The notes beneath the pieces are model-generated. The model made no database searches, was not told where the DNA came from, and saw only the letters and a list, made by a program, of their open reading frames with translations. From Macrothele yani (lineage: Eukaryota; Arthropoda; Arachnida; Araneae; Macrothelidae), in the NCBI GenBank assembly GCA_039090855.1, contig CM077005.1, forward strand, positions 14,237,921-14,301,920: a stretch of 64,000 nt of DNA, given 5' to 3'. Position numbers and translations under genes: made by a program. Positions 51,201 to 62,184 of the stretch are shown one piece after another (the stretch's first letter is position 1; each line of letters begins with the position of its first letter).

Positions 51201-51755
51201 AGTATATCACGACTGGCTTTTTTTTTTTTTTTTTACGGACATGCAGGCAGCGAATACCGCCTGTGTGACTTTTTTAATAGGTGTTACTGTGTCTTTATGG
51301 CACTGTCACGTCTGCTTGATTTGCTAATTGTCCAGCCAATGTAATATGGTGGACCTACATCTGCTTGTTTTCTGCGCCATCTGGTTTCAGATATTGGGGC
51401 TGTCACGTGCTACCGATGTGAATATTATTATCCATTTTTGCTGTAATTATCACTAATATTTAACCTTAAAAAAGGGGGGAAATATGCAGTTTTGATCAAC
51501 TGCCCCACATGCTTAAAAGATAACTCTCTCTTTCAGAAATGTTGAAGCAGTTTAGAGAAAACAAACAAACAAACAAAAAACGGAAAATATGTTTTTTTGT
51601 AACTTTCCCTTCATGGAGAAGAGGGCTATGTCAGGCCTGATGTCATTTTCCCTCTTTCTTCCAAGTTGTTTCAGCAATCATTAGTTATCACAATATAACT
51701 ATGCTGTGTATTTGAATGCGACAACTAAATAAAATATATATCATATCATATTCTT
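48280..51755. other. Largest gene-poor stretch; microsatellites only
   Basis: No recognisable ORF, SINE or paired termini in about 3.5 kb. Holds GA-rich text near 48549, a GTGCGTGC run near 49973-49996 and T runs near 48954 and 51222. The ORFs present (up to 115 codons) lack domains. Confidence 0.5.
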
Positions 51756-51761
51756 TATATC

Positions 51762-51812
51762 CCCCGGGTGGCGCAGTGGTCTAAGCTGAATTCCGACCAT
51801 TCGTCTAAAGAA
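51762..51812 (+). repeat. SINE family A head fragment
   Basis: CCCCCGGGTGGCGCAGTGGT and GACCATTCGTCT match the first 45 nt of family A; the rest is missing. Confidence 0.7.
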
Positions 51813-52479
51813 TATAAAGCTTCGCGTGAAGAACGTCGACTCATGTAGAGATAACGTAAAACAGGCGACAACAGCGCCACCACAAGGTAAGAGATTATGT
51901 GCTCTGCCTGAAAGCAAACAATCAGGAGCAAAACACGTTACGGGGACTATGGCAGTGAAGCTTTTCTTTGATCCACGATGGTTTTCTTCGATCTGATGAC
52001 TACTTGCTTAGAGTAGTTTTTTGTTGTTGTTGTACTGATATCCCGCCCGTCCCTTATTTTCGTTGAGAAAAATGTGCAATAACACTAGTATTACTATTTA
52101 AATTAAATTTTAGCAAATATTATAGTTAGGCCTAAGGATCCGCACAAAATGCAGGCAATCCCTAGTATCTGGCATTACTGAAAATGTTTCCAAAAAATTG
52201 AAGAACAAACAAAAGCTTTAACTAACCCAATTGGCGTAACAAAACTAACATATCTGATTTGCGAAGTGATTATGCTACCGAGAAGGTAACAATCACATGA
52301 TGTGACTGTGAGTAGCTCGGCTGACTGTTCTTTACCAGAATTGAAGTCAACAGAAATACGCATGCGCAGTCTGCTCCGGCATCAGCCTGTATGTTGGTTT
52401 CTGTGCATTGCATCTTGTACTTAGGATATGGCGGCGCTAGTTACGTCTCGCCGAGCCTTAACTTATTCTCAGTTAGATC

Positions 52480-52625
52480 TTTGATTCGTCTGAGATCGGT
52501 TCGAATTCGAATCCCGGTGAGGCATGCATGGCTGTGGCGTTTGTCTTACACTACTGGCTCTCTCCTTTCCCTGGGACCAGTGGCCCTGATGCTCACGGTG
52601 ATCGTTAACCCCTCCCCCCCCCCCG
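52480..52625 (+). repeat. SINE family A, head-deleted
   Basis: Starts at GATTCGTCTGAGATCGGTTC, keeps the B box (CGAATCCCGGTGAGGCATG) and body, and ends in a C10 run where the family 3' end would be. Confidence 0.75.
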
Positions 52626-52889
52626 AACAAATAAACATTGTTCTTTTTAATTTTTCAATATTCTGTATTTATCGTTTGTGTCCGTAGCGCGCATGGAGGA
52701 ATAAGGTTTCACGTTACCATTTTACTGCATATATTGGTGAGAAAATAAAGATAACTTTAAATTATAATAAGCAAACACTTTAACTGTATCATAAATTAAT
52801 TAGGTTGCCCGGTGCTATTGAATGGTTTAGATTACGGAATTTTATCTCCTATTATATATTATTGATTTCGAGTGAGGATAGGGATACCA

Positions 52890-52980
52890 GGTGTATCGCG
52901 TTCGTTATTGTGCCACTGGCTCTTCCCCTTCCGAGAAAGCAGTGGCCCGAAATTAGGGACTGTCAACTTATTATAGCCTC
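52890..52980 (+). repeat. SINE family A tail fragment
   Basis: TGTGCCACTGGCTCTTCCCC, then AGCAGTGGCCCGAAATTAGG and GACTGTCAACTTATTATAGCC match the 3' part of family A. It runs into a (TC)n tract at 52979-52994. Confidence 0.65.
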
Positions 52981-53009
52981 TCTCTCTCTCTCTCCTATCA
53001 CAAACACAC

Positions 53010-53509
53010 TATAGCTTAAAAGCTATTTGTCGGTGGCGCCTATAAAAGGCGCATCCTTCTGCTCCGGAGCCGAACGTTCTCCCAATTAAGCTGCACCTTC
53101 GAAGTTTGTCGCTGTAACTTCACCGTTTTGACGTGTGTGTGTTACCTCTGAGATAAGTACGTCACATATATCCTCCCCTTGGGAAAGGGCTGCAATGGAA
53201 TCGTAGGTTTCCGGGTTAGCCGGCAAACCAAGCTTGAAGGAGGCCACTGCAGAAGAAGGAATTCTCATTAATTCCAGGTGATGTGCGAAACAAACATCAC
53301 ACATGTTTCGAAAAACCCAACAGCCAGGAGATTCATTTTACGTTCGGACGCCAATATAGCTTAAAACCCATTTGCCGGTGGCATATTTCGAACCAGCATC
53401 CTTCTGCTCCGGAGCCGAATGCTTTCCCAGTTAAGCAACACCGGCGAAGTTTGTCACTAAAACTTTGCCGTCTAGCGATGCGTGTCACCACTGAGGTAGG
53501 TACGTCACA
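53010..53509 (-). mobile_element. TRIM-D: older miniature LTR element
   Basis: Diverged direct repeats 53010-53166 and 53355-53509 are flanked by ACAC (53006-53009, 53510-53513), though the right flank is a CA repeat. On the minus strand the LTR starts TGTGACGTAC and ends AAGCTATA. It is followed by TTGGCGTCCGAACG, a close variant of the Lys-type PBS. A purine tract (AAGGGGAGGATATA) precedes the other LTR. The 188-bp interior is non-coding. LTR divergence makes it older than TRIM-B and TRIM-C. Confidence 0.82.
53374..53445 (-). repeat. tRNA-like unit in TRIM-D right LTR
   Basis: Again 72 nt. The ends GCCGGTG and CACCGGC form a perfect 7-bp acceptor-like stem. The A-box region is TTGCTTAACTGGGAAAGC, and the B box is GGTTCGAAATATGCC. 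The left LTR copy has lost the B-box core. Confidence 0.72.
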
Positions 53510-53569
53510 ACACACACACACAGAGGGAGAAACTTTAGCTTTTTTTTTTTTTTTTTTTTGTTTGTTTGG

Positions 53570-53778
53570 AGGTTTAACGACCACCGTGAGCAACTCAATG
53601 GGCTATAAGCAGTCGCCCGTCCCTAATTTAGGGTCACTGGTTCCAGGGAAGGGAGAGAGCCAGTGCCGTAAGACAAACACAACATCCATGCCTCACCGGG
53701 ATTCGAACCCGGACCCCTCACGGACGAATGATCAGAGGCCAGCGCCTTAGACCACTGCGCCACCGGGGCGGCAAAAAC
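53570..53778 (-). repeat. SINE family A (near full length)
   Basis: Preceded on the + strand by a T19 run (the A-rich tail in minus orientation). A box, B box and complete body are present on the minus strand. Confidence 0.88.
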
Positions 53779-54254
53779 TTTAGCTTTCGTCTTACAAAGA
53801 GATGAAAAGGCTATCAAATCAAACTCACAAAATAAAAGAAAAAAATGTGTGTAAAGACAGTGACAAAAAGAATATTTAATGCCACCAATTTATAGCTAAT
53901 GATAAACGAAAATACTGCATCTGCCTTATACAAAGATCTTTTTCCAAGCAGCATACTTATTCAACATTTTACGATGCTCGTTACGTAAAAAAACAGTAGC
54001 ACTTGACTGAAAAAAACAACCGAACAAAGTGAGATGAAATGAAACAACTGGTGCGAAACATCTTAAAAGGGACGGTTGTCATTTGGTAAACCTTAAGAGA
54101 TATTACCAGAGACATAACTACGCAGCAATCAAGTATCAGCTGAACTCCCGAAAGTCTGGCGCAAATGTTAGGTTTGAATGAACCAAACCGCAACTGTCAC
54201 GTGACCTCGTGACATGAGATACAATAACTTGCTTATTATTTTTGGTGTAACAGC

Positions 54255-54470
54255 CCATGTGAACATGTAAGTCCTAATTTAGGACCATTGATTCCAGGAA
54301 AGAGAACAACGACCACAACAACGACCACCGTGAGCGTATGAGGAATCGGCCGTCCCTGTGTATGCCCCTCCCCTAGTTCCAGGAAAGGGAGAGTGCCAGA
54401 GCCATGAGGCAAGCACACCATCTATGTCTCATACCGAATTCGAAACTGAGTCGTCCTTGGACAATTATGC
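54255..54470 (-). repeat. SINE family A, rearranged copy
   Basis: Contains two body segments in the minus orientation: CCTAATTTAGGACCATTGAT...CCAGGAAAG and a second TTCCAGGAAAGGGAGAGTGCC. A GACCACCGTGAGC end lies between them, suggesting a partial duplication. The B box is decayed (GAATTCGAAACTGAG). Confidence 0.6.
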
Positions 54471-54720
54471 GCACTCAGTCAAAACGGAAATGCAGTACGT
54501 AGCAATTTATAGCAGGGTAAGGTTTAGACAACTATGCAGCATCTAGCAATTTACCCAAAGGGAAGGTTTAGACGCAACTATGTATGTCCCATGGAATTTC
54601 TGCGTTGCCTATCGGAAACGAAGTTTCATTTCATTTGATTGAACCTAGAGGATCAGATAGGAGGGAGGATAGACAGATCAAAAAAGTAGGAGTGTCAGAT
54701 TTAAAGTGTAGGTCGGCATA

Positions 54721-55982
54721 AGCACACCGGACAAAAAATTAGTTACCCCTTACAGAAATGACAGTAGAAAGTTACCAGTTGCACAGAGGGCACCGTGATA
54801 GCATTGTTGGGAGATAAACAACACTAACGTGGTCTGCAAAATCATTTTTGTCTCGTGCAGTGGTGAAGAGCAACGTGTGTGTTGAATTTAGTCTGCAATA
54901 TGGGTCGTAAGGCAGACGTTACTGAGTGGCAAAAAGAAGCCATCGTATTTGGCCGTGCCCACGGATACAAACTGAATGAAGTCGCTCAATTTGTTGGTGT
55001 GTCAAAGCGTACTGTCCAGCGGGTCTACAAACAGTGGTGTAGTTCGCAGTCAACTGATAATCGGCGACGTGGTCCGAAAACGATTCTCACCAACAGGGAC
55101 CACCGCCATGTTTCACGCCTAGTAACTGCAAATCGGTTTCAAACCAGGCAACAATTGCTCCAAACAGTCAATGAAAGTCCACTCCAACCAATTTCTGAAA
55201 GGACATTGCAACAAGAACTGCATGCGATGGACATCTGGAGCAGAGTACCACGGAAGAGGCCTCTTTTAACAACAAGTCACAAAGTCGCACTTTATCAATG
55301 GGCTCAGAGGCACCAAACCTTTACTGTGGAGGATTGGAAACGAGTAATTTGGTCTGAAGAGTCTCGTTTTTGTTTGTTCTCCAGTGATGAGAGGCGACGA
55401 GTGCATCGCAGGCATAATGAAGCCTTTAATCGTGAAGGTGTCGAAGATGTTGTTCAAGCTGCAGGGGATTCTGTAATGTTTTAGGGATGCTTTTCGTACC
55501 ACGAAATTGGTCTCGTTGCAGTGACGATGAATTTGAACCAGCATGCGTACCTCCGCATTCTGGATGACGAAGTGTTGCCCTATGCCCTACATCTCCAGGA
55601 GCAGCATCACATTGCCACTCCTATCTTAAAAGATGAGAATCCCCGTGTGCACAGGGCTAAAACTGTGTCTGAGTGGCACGGCGAACAATCAACAACGCTG
55701 TCTCACCTCGACTGGCCTGCCAGATCACCAGATTTAAATCCTATTGAACATCTGTGGGATTATTTGGAACAGAAGCTGAAAACGCTGTAATAGACACCCA
55801 CGTAATCTGGAGGAACTTCGGGACCAATTGACACACGAGTGACTGTAAATCGATGTTCAATACATCCACAACCTCGTGGAGTCTCTACCACACCGGATTC
55901 ATGCTGTTATCAAGGCAAGAGGGTCGTCACCCTTTATTAGGTAAGTTCTGGCAGGGGTGACAAAATTTGTGTCCGGTGTGCT
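54721..55982 (+). mobile_element. Tc1-like transposon, nearly complete
   Basis: TIRs AGCACACCGGAC and GTCCGGTGTGCT, extended to about 30 bp, with TA at 54719-54720 and 55983-55984. The 1262-bp length is normal for Tc1-family elements. It carries one transposase gene that is broken by a nonsense codon and a late frameshift. Confidence 0.92.
54900..55790 (+). pseudogene. Tc1-like transposase with one internal stop
   Basis: ATG at 54900 (MGRKADVTEWQKEAIVFGRA). Residues 1-110 form two helix-turn-helix units (LNEVAQFVGVSKRTVQRVYK). The catalytic domain begins near residue 145: VIWSEESRFCLF has Glu where the first catalytic Asp is expected. LKDENPRVHRAK holds the second Asp, and SPDLNPIEHLWDYLEQ the third acid. 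A TAG at 55482-55484 replaces the Trp of the usual V-M-x-W-G block; the frame then resumes unchanged. The final stop at 55788 is early because the true C-terminus continues in another frame (about 55795-55930). It is inactive. Confidence 0.85.
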
Positions 55983-56086
55983 TAGTTGGGAGTGCTAGAC
56001 TATGACGTCACAACGAGCACTTCCAGGGTGCGAAAACAGGGGCAGGGGAAAGAACAGGTAATCTTATTTGTAATCAGGGGTCCAAC

Positions 56087-56232
56087 ACCCTGGAGCCGAG
56101 AGCTTAACGTGCACATCTGACACACGGCGAGCATTCAGTGGTTCAGAGCAACTCAACCTAACTGTGATCGATACCGTGACCATCTGTTCAGAAGACGGTT
56201 GCTCTAACCACTAGGTCACTATCGTACCTTAG
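56087..56232 (-). repeat. SINE family C, decayed
   Basis: Minus strand: GACCTAGTGGTTAGAGCAAC (A-box region). The tail contains TTAACGTGCACATCTGAC as in the copy at 8497-8636. The B box is weak. Confidence 0.65.
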
Positions 56233-56514
56233 CACTAGCCCACCGTTAAAGCTGCTAACTATAGATACTTCAAACTGCAACGCTTTAACGGATTTGAATC
56301 ATGGCTGGAGCACGAGGTCATAGGAAGCCCGCCTGGCTGTAGCAATACATGGTATGGTACTCTCGCGGTTTTGATAAATTTAACGGGTTTTTTTTTCTTA
56401 TTCTGCGTATTGGTACTTTTCTCACGTAAATAAATTTGCCGTTTACCAGGCAATAGCTGGGTGCATTTGTATATTCTTTTTTGCCGATATAAAGGGACTT
56501 GTTAGGTAGATGTT

Positions 56515-56926
56515 ACAATTATCGTCAAAAAAATAATTTCTGCACCCAGAAGGATGTAACCGATAGTAATGAAACTTGGTGGTAGGTTTGACATCGTCAG
56601 ACATGCAAATGATTCAAGTGTCACGCTCGCCCGCATATAGGACGCACATAAGGAGGGGTCGTAGCGCTGTGCCTGACCGGCTATATAAGGTCGTCCCGTT
56701 GCGCGCGCTTGCCATTCTGAATCGTGCTGTTGTATTGGTTGCATCCTTTGCAAGTGAAATATGCCTCGGAGATGAGTTCGAAAGCAATTCGAGCAGTTGG
56801 AGGAGTTCGAGAGGGGGCCGCATCGCAATACCGGCCGTGCGGATATCACCATAGCACGCTGTTGGCAGCAGTGGATAGAACAAGGCACGCAGCAGCGACA
56901 GGAAGAGGAAGGAGATCTAGACGAAC

Positions 56927-56969
<43 letters not shown>

Positions 56970-57952
56970 TGAGTTGTCAGACATGCGCGGAGTGACCCAA
57001 CAGCCACGATTGCGGATATTCAGTAAGCAGTGGTGCCCTTCATGCATCGTCCGATTAGTGCCAGCACCATTGGCAGACGGCTGCATGATGTAGGACTACA
57101 CGCACGCAGACCGTTACGACGACTGCCCTTAAAATCATTGTATCGTTCCAAAGACGGCAATGGTGTCGTGTCAGACTGTCATTGATCCACTCAGAATAGC
57201 AGCGGGTGATCTTCAGCGACGAGTCCCGCGTTTGTCTTGGAGGAGACGACCAACGAATCCGAGTGTGGAAGCACCGTGGTCAGCGCCATGATAATTTGTT
57301 GTCGAGCGTTACACCTCCATAAGGCCGGGTGTCGTGGTGTAGGGTGCTAACAGGACAACTGCCTACAGGACACCTGCCTACGATGTCAGATCGCCTTTGG
57401 TGTTCATTACAGGCACTTTAACAGCCCAACGTTATGTTAATGAGGTCCTGCAACCAATGACCCTACCTTTTCTGAATGCTCACTCCGATGCGATTTTCCA
57501 ACAGGACAACGCTCGTCCGTATACTGATGCTGTCTCGAGAGCTTGCCTTCAAGGGACTGACACTCTGCCATGGCCAGCCGCATCGCCAGACGTATGGTCG
57601 ATGGAAAATGTGTGGGGTGCTATTGGACGCGCTATCCACACTCCGCCCCTACCGCACAATCTGCAGGAACTGCGTGAGAAGATTCAAGCCGCATGGGATG
57701 GCTTATCGCAGGACACCATTAGGAACCTCTACAACTCCATGCCGAGACGTCTGGCATGCTGTGTGAGCAAACATGGCGGCCCGACGCCATACTAAGAGAC
57801 ACTACTTCTTGTCGTGTGGCTCAATAATATTGCCCATATCAATCTCAATGTTTAATCATTTTTTGTTCCTGGTAACCTTTACCTTCCTCCCGAATAGCAT
57901 TGCAATCCGACACGTCCTTCTCGGTGCAACTATTTTTTTGACGATGAGTGTG
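56515..57952 (+). mobile_element. Tc1-like transposon, decayed
   Basis: Terminal regions are inverted: ATTATCGTCAAAAAAATAAT...CACCCAGAAGGA at the left and the complement of CATCGTCAAAAAAATAGTTG...CACCGAGAAGGA at the right. GGACTTGTT(A/T)AG-type text lies directly outside both ends in the same orientation. Exact boundaries are uncertain by a few bases. Confidence 0.75.
56760..57795 (+). pseudogene. Tc1-like transposase with a (GA)n insertion
   Basis: The N-terminal half is spread over frames (EEFERG, then GRADITIARCWQQWIEQGTQ, a helix-turn-helix end). It is interrupted by a (GA)n tract at 56931-56961 that replaces coding sequence. The C-terminal half is a clean 132-codon ORF (57397-57795). 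In it, FQQDNARPYTDAVSRACLQG holds the second catalytic Asp, and SPDVWSMENVWGAIGRAIH the third acid, followed by LRNLYNSMPRRL-type text. The block around the first Asp (about 57210-57290) is out of frame. Confidence 0.75.
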
Positions 57953-57989
57953 TTTGGACTTGTTTAGATAGTTGTTATGTAATACTTAT

Positions 57990-59105
57990 AAATTACTAGT
58001 TTGACTTGTTAAGTAGATGCATTCAGTGACCTTTCAAAATAAATGACGCGCTAAGTCCATGTATAAACATCCATTTCCATATTAAACAGTAGTTATCTTC
58101 AATAAGACATTTCACTTAGCTGAGTCGTGAGAGAACTATCGCAACTGGCAACAGATGTAAGACTTGAATAGCGCAGCATGTTGGGAGAAAGTTAACCTTC
58201 AAACAAGATCTGGGCCACCTGGCATCACTTCTGCTGTCATTAAGAATGTCACGGCATTCTGCTCAATAAATGCGACATGAAGGAATAAAGGGAGCTGTGG
58301 AATTTGACCTTCGAGGGAGTTTCCTTCCCGAATAAAATAACACTTGCCTAAGAAAGAGCATTTTTTTTTCCACATAGCCACAAGGGTCCTTCCGTAATGG
58401 CGCTATAGAGTTGTACAAAAGAAAATTTAATCAAAAGCGTGTTTACCGTTGTTTCTTGGCATTTACCACAATAATTGGTTGTTGAAGGGCACGCGCGCTG
58501 TAAAATGAGGTCGTCGTAAATCAAAGCAGTTATTTTCATACGAAAGAATGAAAAATAGCTTCTTTTTGGCTTGTCGATTCTGAACAATTCCCTTTCAACA
58601 GGTTTTAAATGCACCGGATTTGCACAGCATGAAACAGTGACTCCCCTTTGAAGAAGTATTTTTGAATGATTTCGAGATATATATTATACAAATTGCCGTG
58701 ATCTCCCCCTACCCACATGGAGTACTCATAATTAAAGTTCACATTTGTAAGGCCGTTAAAAGTGGAACTATTGCTAGAAACGACACTAAATTTGATATGA
58801 TGTCTCCTGAAGCGATGGAATTTTGTTTGACAGAAAAACAAAAATTTGTTCCCAAACTTACCTCCAGGGAGTAAGCGGCACTATAATCACTTATAACAAT
58901 GAGAAGCTGCAGTCATGTGCGCTGTCACCGTCCATATAAGGAAATTACGTATAAGAAATCGGAATATCCTCATGCTTGGAAAGAAGCTGCTATAAAAGCA
59001 GGAATGCGTCATTTCACTACAGGTGAATAGGTTAACCTTTTATAGAGCATGGCACTGTCACCAAAATATCGTGCACTTCTTCAGTAGTAACAACTGCCTT
59101 ATTAA
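57990..59105. other. No recognised gene
   Basis: Short ORFs on both strands without domains; no paired termini noticed. Confidence 0.45.
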
Positions 59106-59109
59106 GATC

Positions 59110-59761
59110 ACTAAGCAAGTTCAGAACGTTGAAGATATTAAAAACTATGCCAATAGCTACAAATCATTTGCGTAAAAGGATCCGGAAATTTCAAGAGGCA
59201 ATCTGTTTGGACGTCAAACCTGGCAGAGGACGGAAGCCAGTCAACCAGCAGATCACAGAGGATGTAGCCACAGTGTTACAGGAAGACAGGACATGAAATA
59301 TCTTGGGAAGCGATAATATACGGCGTATTGCTCAGTCTTTAGGGCCAGCAGTCCTCAAGCACAGTTCACGAAGTTATAAGAGGAATACTACACTTCTTTC
59401 CTTACAAGATTTCCCATATTCATCACTTGCTTCTCCTTGACGGAGGTGCACTAGAAGCATTTGCATCGCAGTTTCTTGCTTGCGTTGAATTGGACAACAA
59501 ATAGCCATCGAACATTTTGTGGACAGACGAAGCCCATTTCCATCTGCATAGTGCTGCTAATGCGCACAACAACAGAATTTGGGCAACACATAATCCAACA
59601 ACGTGCCCGAGATTCCACTTCATTCTCCAAAAGTCACCGTTTGATGTTGTTTTGCAGCAGAATTCATCGTTGGACCCTTCTTTTACGAGGAGCTCGCTTC
59701 TGCGGGTTTTAGTACATACTCTGTCAATGGCCAGCGATATGCACCTCAAATTTTGAAGAGT
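59110..59761 (+). pseudogene. Mariner/Tc3-like transposase, 5' part
   Basis: Text runs through GRGRKPVNQQITEDVATVLQ (N-terminal linker). It then reaches NILWTDEAHFHLHSAANAHN with the first catalytic Asp in T-D-E-A-H-F, and RIWATHNP. The last part (about 59665-59760) reads in shifting frames as the segment between first and second catalytic positions. It ends exactly where a minus-strand SINE begins and resumes at about 61450, so later insertions have split the gene. Confidence 0.7.
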
Positions 59762-59935
59762 TATCCGTTTTTTGAAGTAAATATGACAAGAATGGTTAGT
59801 CAGATAATATCCGAAAACTTGAAAACTTCGTAGTCCTGAAGCGGAAATCGAACCCACGTCTCCCGGATAGCGCCCGATTATGCTAACCACACCACCACCC
59901 AGAACGACCGAATCTCAAGTTTCCGTTAAATTCAA
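59762..59935 (-). repeat. SINE family B nested in transposase relic
   Basis: Minus strand: GGTGGTGGTGTGGTTAGC (A-box region), GTGGGTTCGATTTCCGC (B box) and the family tail (CGGATATTATCTGACTAACC). Confidence 0.75.
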
Positions 59936-60038
59936 ATTTATGGGAAACTTGAGACTTGGTCGTCCCTATCAAATTTATCGGAAATTGAGACTTGGCGTTC
60001 TAGGTGTAGTGGTTAGCTTAGTCGGGCGTTATCCGGGA
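59936..60038 (+). repeat. SINE family B, first half (second nested copy)
   Basis: Head GTTCTAGGTGTAGTGGTTAGC and AGTCGGGCGTTATCCGGGAG; continues at 61246 after an intervening hAT-like element. Confidence 0.75.
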
Positions 60039-61245
60039 GTAGAGGTCTGCGGGGGCCCGGGCCTTCAATATTTAATGTAAAACAGACACGGGCCGAGCAG
60101 GTTTTTTTTTAATGAGCAAAACAATCGCTGTACGGTGCCTTTCTTGTTTGGAAATCTCACAACATACAGCAGCAGGATAAGAATGAATAATTTCCGCTGT
60201 TGGAAAAAATAGAAGTTTTACGGCATCCTTCCCTCCTACAAAACAATTGGAGTGGGTCAGCTCCCTTAGTTTTTCAATGTGAATGTGGTGCCTTCTCTCT
60301 CTAACTTCCACCCTCCTCTCAAACTTCAGGGGAGGCTATTAACTGCAGCATTTATAAACTGAGCCACCCGCTCGCAGACGATCTTTTTTATTGTTCAGGT
60401 CGGCGGCACTTTGTTTTCTAGATGTGTGAAAAGCTTTTAAGTTGCTTAAATGGCACGGGAGAAATGGGCTGGGAGAAACTTACTTCTGTGTATAAATCTG
60501 TGTCGTATTTTTCCCATTTGTACTCTCAGGGAGTCAGCAGATGGCAAATGAACCCTTAGGTTTTCAGAACTTCTAGATGCCAAATGAACCCTTAGGTTTT
60601 CAAAACTTCTGTGACACTGGAAAGCTCGGCAGTCTGTCGTTGTTTTCCCTAGCATATGCTCAGTTAAGTGTTGCTGATAAATACTCTTCCATACTTATAA
60701 TGGAGTTTAAGAAAGTGAAACATTTTCGCGAAAAAATCGCTTCCGGAGAATATGTGCTTGTAGACAATATAAAGTAGAACGATAGGACTCATAATTCTGG
60801 ATATTTTGTACTTTTCGAATTACCCCCTCCCCCTTCCCAAGGATATTCCGGGTCCAGCGGTAGGCAATGATAACTTGAAAACCCATAAAATTTGAAAGGC
60901 ATGTAAATTGTCGTTTACATGCAATATTTTTGAGTATACTAGCCCTCCCCTCCTCAGACGTCACGTGACTTATACAGAGTCACAGAAATATTCCGCATTA
61001 ACGTTTATTGTAATAGAATACGTGTAGCAATTAAAAAAACGAAAACTCTTCAGGAGTCGAATGACCGAGTGCACCAAGTGTCAAATTCGTGTTTTAGTAA
61101 CTGTTAACATTTTACGGGCCAACCCGGGCCTTGGAAACAGGGGCCGGTTCGGGCTTTAATTAAAAAAATTGAAACGGGCCGGGCCTTGGACGTACGGGCT
61201 TGGACTGAGCCGGGCTTTCCAAATTAAGGCCCGTGCAGACCTCTA
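60039..61245. mobile_element. hAT-like element inside a SINE
   Basis: Termini TAGAGGTCTGC and GCAGACCTCTA are perfect inverted repeats. The flanks TCCGGGAG (60031-60038) and TTCAGGAG (61246-61253) match at 6 of 8 positions, as expected for a decayed 8-bp duplication. CGGGCC-rich text lies near both ends. The 1.2-kb interior has no recognisable transposase; a 35-bp tandem duplication is at 60539-60610. Confidence 0.8.
60539..60610. repeat. Tandem duplication of ~35 bp
   Basis: GATGGCAAATGAACCCTTAG and GATGCCAAATGAACCCTTAG start two adjacent units, each ending in AGAACTTCT or AAAACTTCT. Confidence 0.85.
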
Positions 61246-61440
61246 TTCAGGAGACGCGGGTTCGATTCTTGCTCCAGAAGGACAAAATTTTCAAGTTTTT
61301 GGATATTATCTGACTTACCATCCTTGTCATATTTACACCAAAAAAAAAAAAAAAAAAAACGGATTCACATCTTCAAAATATGTATCGTATGGTGTAATCC
61401 CGTATTCCATTCATGATACGCACCTCTTCTGGCGAACTAA
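61246..61440 (+). repeat. SINE family B, second half
   Basis: Starts AGGAGACGCGGGTTCGATTC (B box) and continues with TTTTTGGATATTATCTGACTT and CATATTTACACC. An A20 run at 61340-61359 follows, then TGGTGTAATCCCGTAT as in the copy at 4045-4268. Confidence 0.8.
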
Positions 61441-61444
61441 GTGA

Positions 61445-61815
61445 TTCTAACACTTTAACAGCGTCAGTGCCACGATTTAACAATTTTTGTTGGAGATGGT
61501 GCTTCTGATATACCAACACCTGTCAAACGGTTGCTGCAGGCACACTTAACCAACGAAAAAATAATCAGCCGCAAGTTTCCTACAACTTGACGTGCGCGCT
61601 CACCGGATTTGGTCCCGTGTGACTTTCTGCTTTGGGGATATGCAAAGCGTCTATCGTGGTCACCTAGCAAACTTGGTGGACTTCAAGGCAAGCACTACAC
61701 GCCATATCCACACGATTTCCAGTAAAACTCTTTGATCTGTGGTTGAGCATGCTATTTTTCGATTTCAGCATGTTGCGAAAGACGAAGGACAGCATGTAGA
61801 ACATGTTGCTGCGCA
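61445..61815 (+). pseudogene. Mariner/Tc3-like transposase, 3' part
   Basis: Continues the gene broken at 59761. A block near the second catalytic Asp (TIFVGDGASDIPTPVKRLL) is followed in changing frames by RSPDLVPCDFLLWGYAKRL with the third catalytic acid. A C-terminal text (HAIFRFQHVAKDEGQHVEHV) comes next. Stops and frameshifts make it inactive. Confidence 0.7.
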
Positions 61816-61840
61816 ATCACAAAATGTACCTTCTGTATTG

Positions 61841-61862
61841 TAAGTTTTTTTTTTTTTTTTCA
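61841..61862. repeat. T-rich run
   Basis: About 18-20 T residues following the transposase relic. Confidence 0.8.
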
Positions 61863-62184
61863 TTTTTCTATTTTTCGCTACTGTAATAAAGCGCCACTTT
61901 TCAATCTGAAGGCGAGTTTTGAACCTAAATTTTGTTTTACCGTCAAACAAAATTCCATCGCCTTAGAAATCATACCAAATTTGAAGTCGTTCCGAGCAAA
62001 ATTGTTCCATGTGTAGCGCCCTCAGAAATCTGAACTTTGATTGTGGACACTCAGTATATCCAGTTGAATACCAGTTTCCATTGTATCTGTCTGCTCATAA
62101 GATTTCTTGGAATCATATATGCGAATGAAATGTCCGGCAAAGGACCAGCACGCGTAGACGGCGAGAACGGAAAAGCAGGACAAC

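Noticed and set aside
56502..57086. 194-codon minus-strand ORF
   Set aside because: It is antisense to the Tc1-like transposase relic and includes Leu-Ser repeats from the (GA)n tract.
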